The notes below the pieces were generated by a model that saw nothing but the letters and a program-made list of their open reading frames with translations, did not search any database and had not been told where the DNA came from. From Siphonodentalium dalli (taxonomy: Eukaryota > Mollusca > Scaphopoda > Gadilida > Siphonodentaliidae): DNA of 64,000 bases. How positions within the stretch are numbered: position 1 is the stretch's first letter; the number at the start of each line of letters is the position of its first letter. The stretch spans positions 39,794,426-39,858,425 of the forward strand of contig CP136064.1 of assembly GCA_032622095.1 (NCBI GenBank). Direction: 5' to 3'. The translations under genes and the position numbers were made by a program. Below are positions 1 through 11,739 of this stretch, piece by piece.

Positions 1-586
1 CAAGGTATTTAGAATCATTTTTCTCTGCATTGTATACAAGTTGTCATGTACTTGCTCTATGAGCAACTCTGCATTGTGTGCACAAAATGCCATAAGCTTG
101 CTCTAGGAGCAGCTGAATAGTTGCCATATTTTAAGGAAATGTAGAACCAGGTATGAGACAGGTCGGGTTCAGGTGGGATGGATGTAAGCTCTCTTTGGTT
201 TCCTGTCTCATATAATATACAAATAAACTTCCAAAGATAAATATTGTTTGTTTGGTGAATTATATTTCGACCAAATTCGAGCTTACATAGGGTTTTTAAG
301 GTTAATTAGCTCACCTAGTTTTCTTTGAAAGTTAGAGCACTAATTTTGAGCATGCATTGGTTTTGTTTCATGGAAGAGATACCGATTGTGTAATTTGGTA
401 CACTTCTTCCAAATGATACCTCATGCTGTTCAAGATAAAACTATTTTTAGTACCAAAAAGAATCTATTCAACCAAATTCAACTTCATTTTCTTGTTGAAT
501 ATTGACACATGTTTGTTCACACAGCTAAAATATAAAACTCATTTTGTATGAAGGTTAAACACTTGTTAAACCAAAATTTGATTGTA
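1..586. other. MSH4 intron, no feature recognised
   Basis: AT-rich intronic sequence upstream of the Walker A exon. I looked for the exon that should end in GPNM plus a donor and do not see it, so it probably lies before base 1. Confidence 0.5.
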
Positions 587-834
587 TAACCCTTCCATGA
601 CTGGAGCTTCCTGAAATTTTGCAAAAACCCTGTACCAATGCATTCTCTTATATATGGGAGCCTCGCATATATAAGAGAATGCCTTGGCCTAACAATATTT
701 ACCATGGCCTTGTAAGCCAGTACTGTCTCTTATATATGCGAGGTTTCCTATGGGAGACTCACATATATAAGAGAATGCACTGTCACCGGATCTTTAATGC
801 TGCGTCAGTGCAGCTCCCGAAATGAAAGGGTTAA
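587..834. repeat. Palindromic MITE family P1 (TTAA, CCCTTCCATGACTGG ends)
   Basis: Terminal inverted repeats start AACCCTTCCATGACTGGAGC and end CAGCTCCCG..ATGAAAGGGTTAA. Inside are two inverted copies of a hairpin module, GCATTCTCTTATATATG / CATATATAAGAGAATGC. The right flank is TTAA and the left is degraded to TATAA. TTAA target sites and CCCTT tips resemble piggyBac-type non-autonomous elements. Other copies are at 11740, 16459, 19508 and 51788. Confidence 0.8.
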
Positions 835-923
835 CTTTAGGGCTATTCTGGTTATACCATGGCACAGAGTGTTAATTAAACTTTACTCTATATATATTGT
901 AACTCTTATGTGTTTCCATGAAG

Positions 924-1091
924 AGTGGGAAGTCAACATACCTCAAACAGATTGCTCTCTTACAAATTGTGGCCCAAATAGGATCATATGTTCCGGCAGA
1001 GTATGCATCGTTCCGATTGGCTGATCAGATATTCTCAAGGATTGGGAGTGATGACGACATGGAGACGAATTCATCAACCTTCATGTTAGAG
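924..1091 (+). CDS. MSH4: MSH4 exon with Walker A and STF motif
   Basis: First visible coding exon of the meiotic MutS homologue MSH4. With MSH5 it forms the MutSgamma clamp, which binds and stabilises recombination intermediates for crossing over in meiotic nuclei (family knowledge). The exon encodes 56 residues from SGKSTYLKQ, the end of the Walker A P-loop, to TNSSTFMLE. The block [10 protein letters not shown] is diagnostic of MSH4 among MutS proteins. I place the acceptor after the AAG at 921-923, because MSH4 reads GPNM-SGKST across this junction. The donor is GAG|gttagt, phase 0. The upstream exons (connector, lever and clamp domains) lie outside the window: bases 1-923 show no matching exon. 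Together with the six exons that follow, this gives an uninterrupted reading frame, so the gene looks functional. Confidence 0.93.
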
Positions 1092-1275
1092 GTTAGTTTT
1101 ATTGAAAAGAGCCTCAACTGGAAAATTAAATCATATATCATGATAATGCAATATGGGTATGTTCAGTAAATTATATGCAATCTGGTGTAGATTTATAGAT
1201 CAAATTTTGCTTTGCTTTTCCTTTAAATTCAAGTGTCTAAAGTAAGAAAAATTCCCAATAGTTAGAGTTGGGAAC

Positions 1276-1731
1276 AAGTCTGAGTTTATTGTGCCTGTCA
1301 TTTGCAGAATGAGGTCCCCAGAGGGTGAATTTAGTGACACTATCCCACACAGCAGGCTAGCATCACTAAATTCACCCTCTGGGGACCTATTCTGCTTAGA
1401 CCTCATCTTCTCTGGAAAGTTTCTTTATTATCAAATTTCTATAGAAACTTCTTCACATAGATTCTATTTCTTTTTTAGTTTAGTTTCTCTATATCCCCAA
1501 ATTGGCAGACGACAAATTGCATAATCGAGGTTCCCAATGGGTGTACTTCACAATATTCACCATTTGGGAACTTCAATCTGAGTCTGTGTCTCCCATAGCA
1601 GATGAGGTCATGCAGAATGAGGTCCCCAGAGGATGAATTTGGTGATGCTAGCCCGCTATGTGGGATAGCGTCACTAAATTCACCCTCTGGGGACCTCATT
1701 TTGCAAATGACAGACACGCTAAAGTCAGGCT
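1276..1731. repeat. Palindromic MITE family P5 (GAATGAGGTCCCCAGAGG)
   Basis: Long inverted-repeat element. Each end is itself a palindrome: GAATGAGGTCCCCAGAGGGT ... ACCCTCTGGGGACCTCATT, with the outer termini GTCTGAGTTTA-TGTGCCTGTC. The spacer of about 200 bp contains a second inverted motif (GAGGTTCCCAATGGG ... TTTGGGAACTTC). Other copies are near 2232, 9899, 18318, 29743 and 32861. Short ORFs across it are shadows of the palindrome. Confidence 0.85.
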
Positions 1732-1837
1732 TGGTTGGGAAGTCCCACTCTGAAGTGGCTAACGGCCATGCCTCATAGATAACCGGATACATATTAATTG
1801 TCCCGAAAAATTAATTTTCAGTGACTATAGAAATGAT

Positions 1838-2230
1838 CTCCGACCATTTGTCTCTGTCTGTCCGTATGTCTGTTCGTGTGTCTGACACACATTATGTGTA
1901 CCTTTATTGTGTAATGAACTCCTCCAATAGTTTTGAATGTAAAGAATTGAAACTTTAGGATATTGTTTCCAATATATAGCTGATGTGCAACATGTTTATG
2001 GATGACGGAAAATAATTCTTTTTCACAAAGTTATTCCCCTTTCTAGACTAATAGAATTTTTTTTCCCATTGTTTTTTTTGGTACCTTCATTGTATATAAT
2101 CAACTCCTCCCACAGTGTCGAAGGTAGAGAATTTAAACGTTAGGATATTAGTGCCCATATATTGCCCATGTGCAACATGTATATGTACAACAGGGAAAGA
2201 CAAATTTTCACTGAATCCCCTTTCTTGACA
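1838..2230. repeat. CTGTCTGTCCGT microsatellite-headed repeat with two core units
   Basis: A pyrimidine-rich tetranucleotide run (tctgtctgtccgtatgtctg) is followed by two related units of about 175 bp (GTACCTTTATTGTGTAAT...AACTCCTCCAATAGT / GTACCTTCATTGTATATAAT...AACTCCTCCCACAGT). The same core is present at 9050-9470. The layout matches pearl/Helentron-like non-autonomous elements of bivalves. Confidence 0.6.
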
Positions 2231-2231
2231 G

Positions 2232-2645
2232 ATTGAGGTCCCCAGAGGGTGAATTTAGTGACACTATCCCACACAGCAGGCTAGCATCACTAAATTCATC
2301 CTCTGGGGACCTCATTCTGCTTAGGCCTCATCTTCTCTGGAAAGTTTCTTTATTATCAAATTTCTATAGAAATTCTTCTTCACATAGATTCTATATCTTT
2401 TTTAGTTTAGTTTCTCTATACATGTATCCCCAAATAATCGAAGTTTCCAATGGGTGTACATCACAATATTCACCATTTGGGAACTTCAATCTGAGTCTGT
2501 GTCTCCCATAGCAGATGATACCTTGCAGAATGAGGTCCCCAGAGGGGTGAATTTGGTGATGCTAGCCTGTTGTGCAGGATAGCGTCACTAAATTCACCCT
2601 CTAGGGACCTCATTCTGCAAATGACAGGCACACTAAACTCAGTCT
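2232..2645. repeat. MITE family P5, left end truncated
   Basis: Second P5 copy, 0.5 kb after the first. The left TIR starts abruptly at GATTGAGGTCCCC, so the outermost bases are lost. The inner palindrome, the spacer and the right TIR ending GACAGGCACACTAAACTCAG are retained. Confidence 0.8.
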
Positions 2646-2740
2646 TGTTTCACAGCTTATGGAATCTAACGTGCTATGAACCTTTTGCAAACTGAGCCAC
2701 TGATGGCCCTATTTGAAGTCAATCTGTTTCCCCATTATAG

Positions 2741-2813
2741 ATGAGGGAGATCAACTACATAATGCAGAATGCTACTGGGGCATCATTAATCATAATAGAT
2801 GAACTTGGCAGAG
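2741..2813 (+). CDS. MSH4: MSH4 exon with Walker B (DELGRG)
   Basis: This exon continues from phase 0 as MREINYIMQNATGASLIIID then ELGRG, containing the Walker B acidic pair needed for ATP hydrolysis. The acceptor is ttatag|ATG and the donor AGAG|gtgagt, phase 1. The local consensus matches MutS proteins (LIIIDELGRG). A palindromic 377-bp MITE begins only 47 bp beyond the donor, at 2861. Confidence 0.93.
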
Positions 2814-2860
2814 GTGAGTATATTATTGAGCATGTTATTGAACAATAATTAGTAAAAAAA

Positions 2861-3237
2861 TTTACCCTGTGCCAATGCATTCTCTTATATATGCGAGTCG
2901 ACCATAGGTCGCCTCGCATATATAAGAGAATGCATTGGCTTAACAATTTTTTATCATGTTTTTTAAATAAATGTTTCTTACAATTTTTAGGACATAAAAT
3001 AAAAAAACACCTATTACCCTGCAGGGAGCCCCACACATATATAGAAGCACATAGAAGAGTGTCGTCTGCTCATGTTTGTCTGGGGCTCTGTATGGGTGAA
3101 ATTATAAAATTGTTAAAGAATACAAGAACAAATTATTAAAATTGTAAAAAATTGTTAGGCCAATGCATTCTCTTATATATGCGAGGCGACCTATGGTCGA
3201 CTCGCATATATAAGAGAATGCATTGGCACAGGGTAAA
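2861..3237. repeat. Palindromic MITE family P2 (TTTACCCTG...CAGGGTAAA)
   Basis: A 377-bp element whose ends are the inverted pair TTTACCCTGTGCCAATGCAT / ATGCATTGGCACAGGGTAAA. Each end is also a near-perfect hairpin centred on GTCGACCATAGGTCGCCTCG. The 220-bp spacer has a conserved potential stem, GAGCCCCACACA with TGTCTGGGGCTC. A near-identical copy lies at 48662-49038. Confidence 0.88.
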
Positions 3238-3678
3238 AACAATCCCGACTTCCGACTGGATTTTATTACATATACTTAGTGGAATGTCTGTAACATGGAT
3301 TACTCCAAAATAAGAGAGAAATTTACTCTTGTTAATTCTCAAGAGTTATTTCAATACATTGGATTGTTCCCAAATATGGGATATTCTGTTTCTGTCCATG
3401 TATGAATACTATTCAAAATATATTGGGCTTAGCGATATTTCAGTTGTCCTACAAACAAATCCAGTATAAATGTGTTAAATCACAGCCTGACCGTTCTCAG
3501 GGAATAAATAGTTGATGAATGATGATTTAAAAATCAAAATGCTCTGTTATTCAGGATCATAATAACAATGGCGTGCATGTGTCAAGATATCAACAGATAT
3601 CAGTATTATCTCAATTTTATTTGTATATTCATGTTGCTTATTTACCACTAATATATAAGCCTGATTTTTGTATTTCTT

Positions 3679-3966
3679 TTAACCCTTTACCCAACAAACC
3701 GGCCAAAACCGGCCAAATAAAGCTTCAACAGCCTAAAATATCTTCGGTCTGTCTCAATAGAACCATACAAATATGGATATCATTGGAACCGACTCCTTGA
3801 CCACATTGTGATAGTTACAGTTAGCCCTGTGCCAATGCATTCTCTTATATATGCGAGTCGACCATAGGTCGCCTCGCATATATAAGAGAACGCATTGACC
3901 TATGGTCGACTCGCATATATAAGAGAATGCATTGGCACAGGGCCCTTCTGTTGGGTAAAGGGTTAA
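3679..3966. repeat. TTAA-flanked composite MITE family P3
   Basis: Ends are TTAACCCTTTACCCAACA ... TTGGGTAAAGGGTTAA, a 15-16 bp TIR with TTAA on both sides. The left interior contains the tandem CCGGCCAAAACCGGCCAAAT. The right interior carries one and a half copies of the same GCATTCTCTTATATATG hairpin module found in P1 and P2. An inverted copy lacking the TTAA ends is at 43277-43649. Confidence 0.82.
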
Positions 3967-4110
3967 TGGCTATAGATACTAAATTTTTGGGAAATACTGG
4001 ATAAACATCAATGTAAAGAAAAATTGAAATAACTACTTCCTGCCCTATAATTTGAGTATCTATATTCCTTAATTTAAATGAATGAATACCTCCTTGACTT
4101 TTTGTCGCAG

Positions 4111-4175
4111 GTACAAGTGCTGATGAAGGCGTGGGGCTATGCTGGGCCATCTGTGAATTCTTACTTACTACAAAG
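4111..4175 (+). CDS. MSH4: MSH4 exon after Walker B
   Basis: Starting from the phase-1 G of the previous exon, it reads GTSADEGVGLCWAICEFLLT then TK. This matches the MSH4 segment [20 protein letters not shown]. The acceptor is gtcgcag|GTAC. The donor is AAAG|gtgtca, a weak site but the only one that keeps phase 0 into the next exon. A TTAA-flanked MITE starts about 10 bp after the donor (4186), so insertion may have altered the intron side of this splice site. Confidence 0.9.
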
Positions 4176-4185
4176 GTGTCAAATA

Positions 4186-4486
4186 TTAACCCTTTCTATA
4201 CTAAATGGTTTCTGCCACTCAGTAATAAAAGTATACATTGGAATGAGCTATTATTCATTGGGCGGGGTGTTCAGGAAAAATAATAATAATATAACTGCAG
4301 AAGGGACCATATTTATGGGAGGGAAATGTTCTGATAATAATTTCATCAAATGTTTGTTGAACTTATTATCTGAACATTTTCTAAGGGATAACGATATTGA
4401 TTTAGAAAAGATTGCTATTAATATGGAATAATACCTATACTGAATGCTTGATGCATGCAAATGAGTATTTAGTATAGAAAGGGTTA
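4186..4486. repeat. TTAA-flanked MITE family P4 (CCCTTTCTATACTAAA)
   Basis: TIRs TTAACCCTTTCTATACTAAA ... TTTAGTATAGAAAGGGTTA. The interior holds a second inverted pair, AAATGTTCTGATAATAA ... TTATTATCTGAACATTT. Further copies or fragments are at 7925, 17799, 18062, 21893, 28859 and 39307. It lies directly downstream of an MSH4 exon. Confidence 0.82.
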
Positions 4487-7400
4487 GGGTGGCGCAGAGT
4501 TGGTTAATTTCAACATTGAAATGCTCACGGTTTCAGAAACTTAATCTTCCGAACTTGAAGATACATTCTTGAACTTTTTGATTCATAGAAAAGCTAGAGC
4601 TCATCTAGTACAAGTATTGGTTTATTTTGCCGGAAATTAAAGCAATTTTGGACAATTCTATGAAAATGACACTTCGTGGTTTTCGAAAGTCAATTCATTG
4701 TTCTTTACCAAAGTGAATATATTTGAAATAATAACCATCACTAGATCACAATTAATATTAGCTTTCTTTTTTATAATTTTATCAAGGAATCAATCACCTA
4801 ATTCTGATGAATTAATTAATTATCTTTCTTTGAAATCCAACAATACCTATAGTTTAGAAAGGTTGACAAGTTTACTATACATGCAATTTAGTGGACTCAA
4901 GTATAAGCTTGAAGGAACTGATATCTCTGTGAGGTTGGATCAATTATGTCACCTCGGCGCCATTTTAATTATTAAATTCTTTTATAGGCATACTTAATTT
5001 TCAAATCCCCAGATCACATTATATACAGCATAATCCATATTATGTACCATTTGAAAGATCCAATAATTGTACTATCAACTATCCGGTCATATAAACTGAA
5101 AACGTTGTTTTTGTCAAGGTACCAACATGTGTTCTCAGCTGTTCTGTAGTTAATTTCGATCTGGTCTGTACGGCCAACCTGCTATTCTCAAAAATCTATT
5201 TCTCAGTTGTGAATTTGATGTATTCTGGGGTAAATAACGAGGGAAGTCTTGGTGTGAACCTGAGAATCTCTGTCACTTGGTGGACACCCCAAGGCCACAG
5301 CTGCTTCAAATTCTGGTAGAATATATATATATAGTTTTGATTCCCCTTCCAAATGGTATTAATATTAATATGGAATATATTGTATATAATGTGATCTTGG
5401 CATTCGAAAATTAATTGGGCCTTCAATATTTCAGTATATATAGTTAATCTTTGCTAGTTTTGTTAGCTCAACTTGTTTGTTTGTTAGTTATGTTTATTAG
5501 ATGGATACATTGAGTATGACATATTAAAGCTTGTTCCATTCTTACCATTGATTAAGCTAGATAATCCTATGTTACCGTACCTTTATTGCTACAGGAATAT
5601 CATTACATCAACCCACTGTTTTTAGAGTTATCCAACATTGCATAAAGTATTCAATTACAGTTTGAGAACTATAGATCGTTTGAACTTGTAGGCCAGGACA
5701 ACTGTGAAAGGAATCTTCCCATCCCAATTTCACTGTTAGCGTACAAAATTCACATCTAGCTAGCACTGGATGAATGAAAGAACATGAATCACACGAAACC
5801 TAGCGGGGATGATTGAGAATGTTTTAGGCAAAAAATAGTATACCTGTGTTTCTGGTGACACATGCAAAACAAATAGGGGTAGGGGGAGAGGAGATGGTGG
5901 TTTATTATTTTATTTTATTTTTTACTTTTGTTTTCAACTGGTCTCAAAATCTCACAAATAAAATATGAATAACATCCAGATTGCTTCTCCTTATATGTAA
6001 TGAACTATGTGAATAATATAACTTGTGTAGAGGATATTAACCGATAGTGTACTTTATTGTTATATTAAATACATATACTAATTTAATAGCCCAACACCCC
6101 GGAAGCTCTTCAAAAGTTGTCATATCGATCTCAGCATAATCACCTTCTTTGGATGATGAACCTAGCAATATGACGATGTCGCCAACCGGATGCATTGCTT
6201 AATAATAGCTTGCACACTCTGCTGCAGCCCAAACCTCATGAACACATAGTTTTCTTGAAATCTTGCTAGTGCTGGGTAGTATTGGCCGATAAAAATACAG
6301 CAGCAATTCTAAAATCACACTGCAGTATACATTACTACAGATTATTTCAACCAGGTCTAATATCATACTAAAAAGATAAGCTTATAATGTAATATAGGAA
6401 TAAATTTCAGTTGTCAAAAATCAATGGCATCTGCAACATATACCGTGGCAAATTTCCAATTAATCTTACCACAGTGTTTGGGAATCATTCATCATAGATA
6501 CGATCACGATAATCGGGGATTCATCAAGCATGAAATAAAGACAGCATTTGACATTCCTATAAATTACACAACAAAATTGGATCAATCTAATAATCTCGAG
6601 CATGCTAGAGTGCGCAACTATTAAATATCCAACACGTTATATCAACGGGACTATATTTATCATTTTAATTTTGTTGGAAGGTACGTGACAGCGCATGTTC
6701 TGGATATTTCCAATATAAGTTCAAAGACTTTATTTATCTTAATTTAAAAAAAAATTAGAATCAATTATACACCCGCTGTCAAGTGTCATGTGTACTGCAA
6801 GTAGACAAATACGAATATAGTTTGGTTACACTCTGTTGGAGCACATGATTTTTCCCACAAAAAAATCACACATGGATTCTGTATATAGGTCAAGCGATCT
6901 CAAGTAAAATAAACCTGTTGTCATACATATTATTGGGATGGCATAGTGTAAGATGCCAAATACCGATATGTTAATAGTAAACTGCTTTAACAAAAATGTC
7001 AACTGGTGCTAGCTACCAGTATTATTCGACGTATAGGCTGTTACCTACTGAAGACTGTTATAATTTCAGGTTTAAAGTACATTCGGTGGTTGTCTGTTTG
7101 GTTTTCAGGCAGATGCATCACATTATTTTTTCAAAATCAATGAAATGAAAATAGTCAGAATAGGGGTAGACAGGTCAACTGAAACAAATATTATGAAATA
7201 TAAATGTTCAGTTTATCTTCCACAAAGTTAATAATATCACAAATTAATTCCTTCCAATGTAGTATTTTAGGGATGATGGTGGGCAGCAATCTAGATAAAT
7301 GCCAGCAAATTGATCCAGAAATATCAAACTCTGACTAAGATAGCTAGGTCACATAAGTAGATCAGACTAAAAACTCGCATGTCATAGGTAACAAGTAGCA

Positions 7401-7772
7401 TTAGAATCTAGTTGTCACCTAGGTTAGGTTGACAGGTGATCATTTCGATCCCTGCTCCACTAAGGTGGTCAAACTCTCATAGCAAACAATATTGCTCAAC
7501 AGAGTTACATGTATATTGTCATCCAAATTTGTTGCACAATGTTTCAGATTTTTAAACACATTATAAGTTGTGACTATCATGGAAAGAACCATTTATGTTT
7601 GTTTATCAGTTATTGAAACACGAATTATGGTTGGCTGTAGTTTGTGTATCTTATTGTTACCTATTTCATTCATAATGTCAACCCAGAAATAGATTATTTG
7701 AAACCATACTAGTACTCCATTAATCCAATCATCTGCACACCGTTCCTATTATATCACCATCCATCTGATCAC
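4487..7772. other. MSH4 intron body, no further feature recognised
   Basis: AT-rich sequence with scattered short ORFs lacking recognisable domains. I see no exon with homology to MSH4 here, and none is needed because the flanking exons join in frame. Confidence 0.5.
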
Positions 7773-8029
7773 TTAAAGGGGTACTGTACGCCAATTTCAA
7801 TAAATTCCCGGTAATAACAATGATCTAATGTCAATAATATATAGAAAAATAAGTAATTTGAGTCGAAGATGTATTCTATAAAGGTTCAGGTTAACAGGTT
7901 AACAGGTTAACAAAGTTGTTTGTATATGTTTTCACATTTTCTGGATACCCCTCCAAATGATTAATAGACCATTCCAATGTATACTTATATAACTGAGTAG
8001 GTGAATCCTTTTAGTATAGAAAGGGTTAA
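7773..8029. repeat. Fragments of two TTAA MITEs (P9 left end, P4 right end)
   Basis: The segment starts TTAAAGGGGTACTGTACGCC, matching the left end of the MITE at 36326. It ends with TTTTAGTATAGAAAGGGTTA, the right end of family P4, preceded by the P4 motif CCTCCAAATGATTAATAGAC. Between them is a short tandem, AACAGGTTAACAGGTTAACA. It looks like a nested or recombined pair. Confidence 0.6.
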
Positions 8030-8199
8030 ATAGCCCACAGAGATAAACAGGTTGTGTTAATGTTCCAAAGACCATTATGATTATTATATTTTGATGATTA
8101 GTATATTTTATGATCTTTGTCCCAAATTCATTAATTTAGGAAGTTTTAATACCTTCTGGCAAAGTGATTATCTTTGACTGACCTGAGCTTTCTTTTCAG

Positions 8200-8270
8200 G
8201 CATTCATATTCTTCGTAACTCACTTCCTGGAGCTGTGTAACCTTGACAGTATCTATCCAAATGTGGAAAA
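8200..8270 (+). CDS. MSH4: MSH4 exon with THFLEL motif
   Basis: Reads [20 protein letters not shown] then NVE plus two bases of the next codon. THFLEL is the conserved MutS histidine (switch) segment of the ATPase, and [10 protein letters not shown] matches MSH4. Acceptor tcttttcag, donor AA|gtaagt, phase 2. The preceding intron is about 4 kb. Confidence 0.93.
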
Positions 8271-9049
8271 GTAAGTAAATCAGTAGCATGATCATTGAGA
8301 AACAAGAGGGTTTTTTGCTGAACATAGTAGAAGGATGTGGATTTCAATAAAAGTGCTCATTTATTCAGGTGGTTTTTTTCTTCAAAATATTGATTCTATA
8401 CAAGACAGTATGTGTAAAATAAATACTTTTTCATCTTGGATTAGAGCCCGCTGCTAACCAGCACTTATCCCCAGATTCAAAATCAGATATCAAATCTGGT
8501 GGCTGATAAAGATATTGAATTGAATTGGCAACATTGGTGCATAGCATATTGGTCATCAATCTCTGTCACAAGTTTGTTCCTATATGGTGAGTTTGGTCCT
8601 ATAAGGCGTCCAGAGGTTTGAAATAAAATAAAATATATCTGTGGATATAATTGTACATCGTGATTATTATTAATTAACCTAAAGTGGTTCAGGGTAAACA
8701 TCACCACTAAGAAGAACATGGAGAAATAGATAAACTTTTTTCTTATATTCATTATTAATAGTTCTCCAATAACGAAATTTGCATGTTGAAACTTATGTAA
8801 ACAAAACTGTTACAGTGATCTGTCAACAAACATTGCTAATCATGTAATAAGTTCAACTATTTTAGTCTGAATATGATTTTCAGAATATTTTTCAATCCTT
8901 TGACTTTTTCCAATGTTTACCATCAAGTTTTGATTTTATTTTAGTACTGTATCATTATTGGACTAATTGAACTTTTATCAGTAATTCCACTATAACAGTA
9001 ATGTTTACATAACAATGGTTTTGACAAGCTAAATCTCATTATTGGAGAG

Positions 9050-9470
9050 TTATTGAAACGGGCTCAGTCCGTCTGTTCGTCCGTCCGTTCGTCCGTCCGT
9101 CACACTTTTGAGTACCTTCATGATGTAATCATCTCCTACAGATTTCATCCCAGAGATTTGAAACTTCAGAATATTGTTGCCCATATATTGAAGATGTGCA
9201 ACATGTATATAGATGACAGAAAAATTATTTTTGACAGAGTTATTAACCCTTTTCGACATAATTTTCAGTATGAGGGTACCTTCATGGTGTAATCAACTCC
9301 TCCTACAGTTTTGATCGTAGATATTTGAAACTTCAGAGTATTGTTACCCATATATTGGAGATGTGCAACATGTATATAGATGACGGAAAAATTATTTTTT
9401 GACAGAGTTATTAACCCTTTTTGACATAGAAAATTTCAACATTTTTTTTAATTTCTTTAACAAAGCGGCA
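9050..9470. repeat. Pearl-like repeat: CCGT microsatellite plus two core units
   Basis: A run of gtccgtctgttcgtccgtccg and related words is followed by two core units of about 175 bp (GTACCTTCATGATGTAATCA... and GTACCTTCATGGTGTAATCA...), each containing TTGAAACTTCAGA and ATGTGCAACATGTATATAGA. CCGT/ACGG microsatellites beside 160-180 bp core repeats are the hallmark of bivalve pearl elements, which are now grouped with Helentron-like elements. Confidence 0.65.
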
Positions 9471-9695
9471 TCGACTTGCCACGTTTTCGGGGGACACTCT
9501 GGTCAGCTGACCTTTTATTAATACTGTAAAATGTTAAAGAACAAAGTCCATCTATTTTTTCATGTACTTGATGTTAGTTGTTTTACAGACTTTTATGTTA
9601 TTTCACATGAACTCACTTCAAAGGACTTTAGTCCATTTAAGATCATTATAGTTACTGTTAGAGTTCATTCAGTCAGCCTTCCTGCACTGTTTCAG

Positions 9696-9799
9696 CTATT
9701 TCTTTGAAGTAAATCGGTCAATGACAAATGAAGGTAATGTTGAGAAGATAGTCTACACTCATAGTTTGTCCAAGGGAAGAACAGAGGAACGAAGATATG
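9696..9799 (+). CDS. MSH4: MSH4 exon, C-terminal ATPase core
   Basis: Completes an Asn codon, then encodes YFFEVNRSMTNEGNVEKIVY followed by THSLSKGRTEERRYG. The block KIVYTHSLSKG-EE-YG matches MSH4 KILYTYKLSKG-EE-YG. Acceptor ctgtttcag, donor ATG|gtacgt, phase 1. Confidence 0.92.
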
Positions 9800-9898
9800 G
9801 TACGTATGTCACTTCACCTCATCATTTTTTTAAACTATGTGTATAAAAGCAAATTTCCAGCAAATTTGTATCATTATAGAACATCAAACCTTCAAATA

Positions 9899-10312
9899 GT
9901 GTGTCTGTCATTTGCAGAATGAGGTCCCAGAGGGTGAATTTATTGACGCTACAATGGGCTAACATCACTAAATTCACCCATGGGGACCTCATTCTTCTTA
10001 GGCCTCATCTTCTGGTATTGAGTATCTATAGTCTCAAATTAACATTGTTTTTAGTTACTTTTTCCATTCTGTTCAGTTTCTAGCTGTATCCCCCATATTT
10101 GCAGAAGATAAAATGCATAATCGAGGTGGCTGAGTGAACATCAACTTCAACCCGGGGAACTTAAATCTGATCCTAGGTCTCCCATAGCAGTAGAGGCGTA
10201 AGCAGAATGAGGTTCACAGTGGGTGAATTTGGTGACACTAGCTCACCATGTGGGTTAGTGTCACTAAATTCACCCTCGGAGGACCTCATTCTACAAATGA
10301 CAGACACACTAT
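9899..10312. repeat. MITE family P5, degraded copy
   Basis: Bounded by GTGTCTGTCATTTGCAGAAT and ATTCTACAAATGACAGACAC. The inner palindromes are eroded: CCCAGAGGG in the left end has lost a base, and the right end reads CCCTCGGAGG. Confidence 0.8.
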
Positions 10313-11615
10313 TCAAGGATTGGTTTAATTTTAAAGTGATTTGAAACACTGCTGTGCCTCATAGCAAATCAACTTGCTGAACGAGGTATTTCAGTAAATT
10401 TTGTATCAATATTGTCTGAACATGATGCCACTATGTAATATAAATTAAATAAACTGACTCGTTGACGAAGTTTTTCTCGTTTGAATATCGGCAATTTCTT
10501 TGGAACGAATGAAGGACATTTTACATTTTTGAATAAAACTATATACACATCAGACTGTGAAATGATGGTTAATTATATTGCCATGACCATTCTAGAGTTA
10601 TTCATCTTTTTTTATCTTGGTAATGTTGATTTTTTGTCCGTTTGCATGAATATCTCAGCCATGGGTTATAGGATCTTAATTAAATTTGTCATGTATGTTC
10701 AGTATCGCAGGGGCTTTCAAAGAAGTGTAAACCGGTGTTCTTTGCATTTTCCATTCTAGAGTTATTCTCCTTCATTTATCTGGACATTTTAATTTTTTGT
10801 CAGTCTGTACATCTCAGTCACTGCATGGTTATCAGATTTCATTGAAAGGATCTGTTTCTGTGAATGAAAATGGTCATGGTCCTGTGACTTCTACTTAGAG
10901 TATGCCCAACCTAGGTACTATGCCACATGGGGGTATGCCCCTGGCAACAGTCCAGTTCCTTTTAATTTTTGTGCCCTAAATTTCTCATCTTTTGTTTTTG
11001 GGAATGGCAATATAAAATGAGATTGTACTTGGCGGTAAGAAAACTATTCTCACTTAACCTCTTGGCTGCGAAATGTCAGTACTGACTATGGATTAAGATA
11101 CACATCTGTACTGAGTATAGACCCTATTTCAGCACACAAGCAGTCCGCCATTATTTATAACTAGAATTCAGAGATTGGTGCATCGGAACAACTGTATCTC
11201 GAAGTTTCAAACAGTGTATGATGTTGCACAATTGTGAGTGAAAATAGCCTTTTAACTGAGTCAGTTTTATGGCTTTCATGATATTCCCATTGTATTTTTC
11301 CACTGGAAAATGGCCATAGCATCAATGGCCCCGCCCACGCCATCATAACACCATTAGCAGTCAATTTGACTTATTCAATGATTGAATTGATTCGATATCT
11401 ACAATTTTAGACTTAAATATTTTGTTCTTCAATTGTTTTCAGTTTTATGCAGTGTCTTCAAAATTTTGTTGTTTTATGAATTTAAATTTTCAAGAAATCT
11501 TGGGTGCATTTGATATCTGTTTTTAGAAACCAGAAACAGTTTCATTCTTATGACTTTATTCTGTTTGAAAAAGTCTTGACTTTTCGTAATGTAGAAGGTT
11601 CATTCTATTTTGTAG
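10313..11615. other. MSH4 intron, no feature recognised
   Basis: AT-rich intron sequence between two MSH4 exons. No exon, repeat module or RNA gene was recognised. Confidence 0.5.
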
Positions 11616-11704
11616 GCATACAGCTAGCAGAGATGTCTGCAATGCCACGGACCATAATAGTTGATGCTAAAGATTTTGCAACCAAGATAGAGGAGCAAAA
11701 GAAG
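11616..11704 (+). CDS. MSH4: MSH4 exon, helix-turn-helix segment
   Basis: From the phase-1 G it reads GIQLAEMSAMPRTIIVDAKD then FATKIEEQKK. This is the MutS C-terminal helix-turn-helix region (G-x-AE-x-S-x-P-x-I-x-DAK). Acceptor attttgtag. The donor is most likely AAG|gttatt, a sub-optimal site that keeps phase 0 into the terminal exon. A palindromic MITE begins 35 bp later. Confidence 0.9.
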
Positions 11705-11739
11705 GTTATTGTTATAGAAACTATCCCAGTATATCACCC

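Noticed and set aside
7395-7460. Possible tRNA-like B box (ATTTCGATCCCT) after GGTTGACAGGTGATC
   Set aside because: No convincing A box at the right distance and no cloverleaf.
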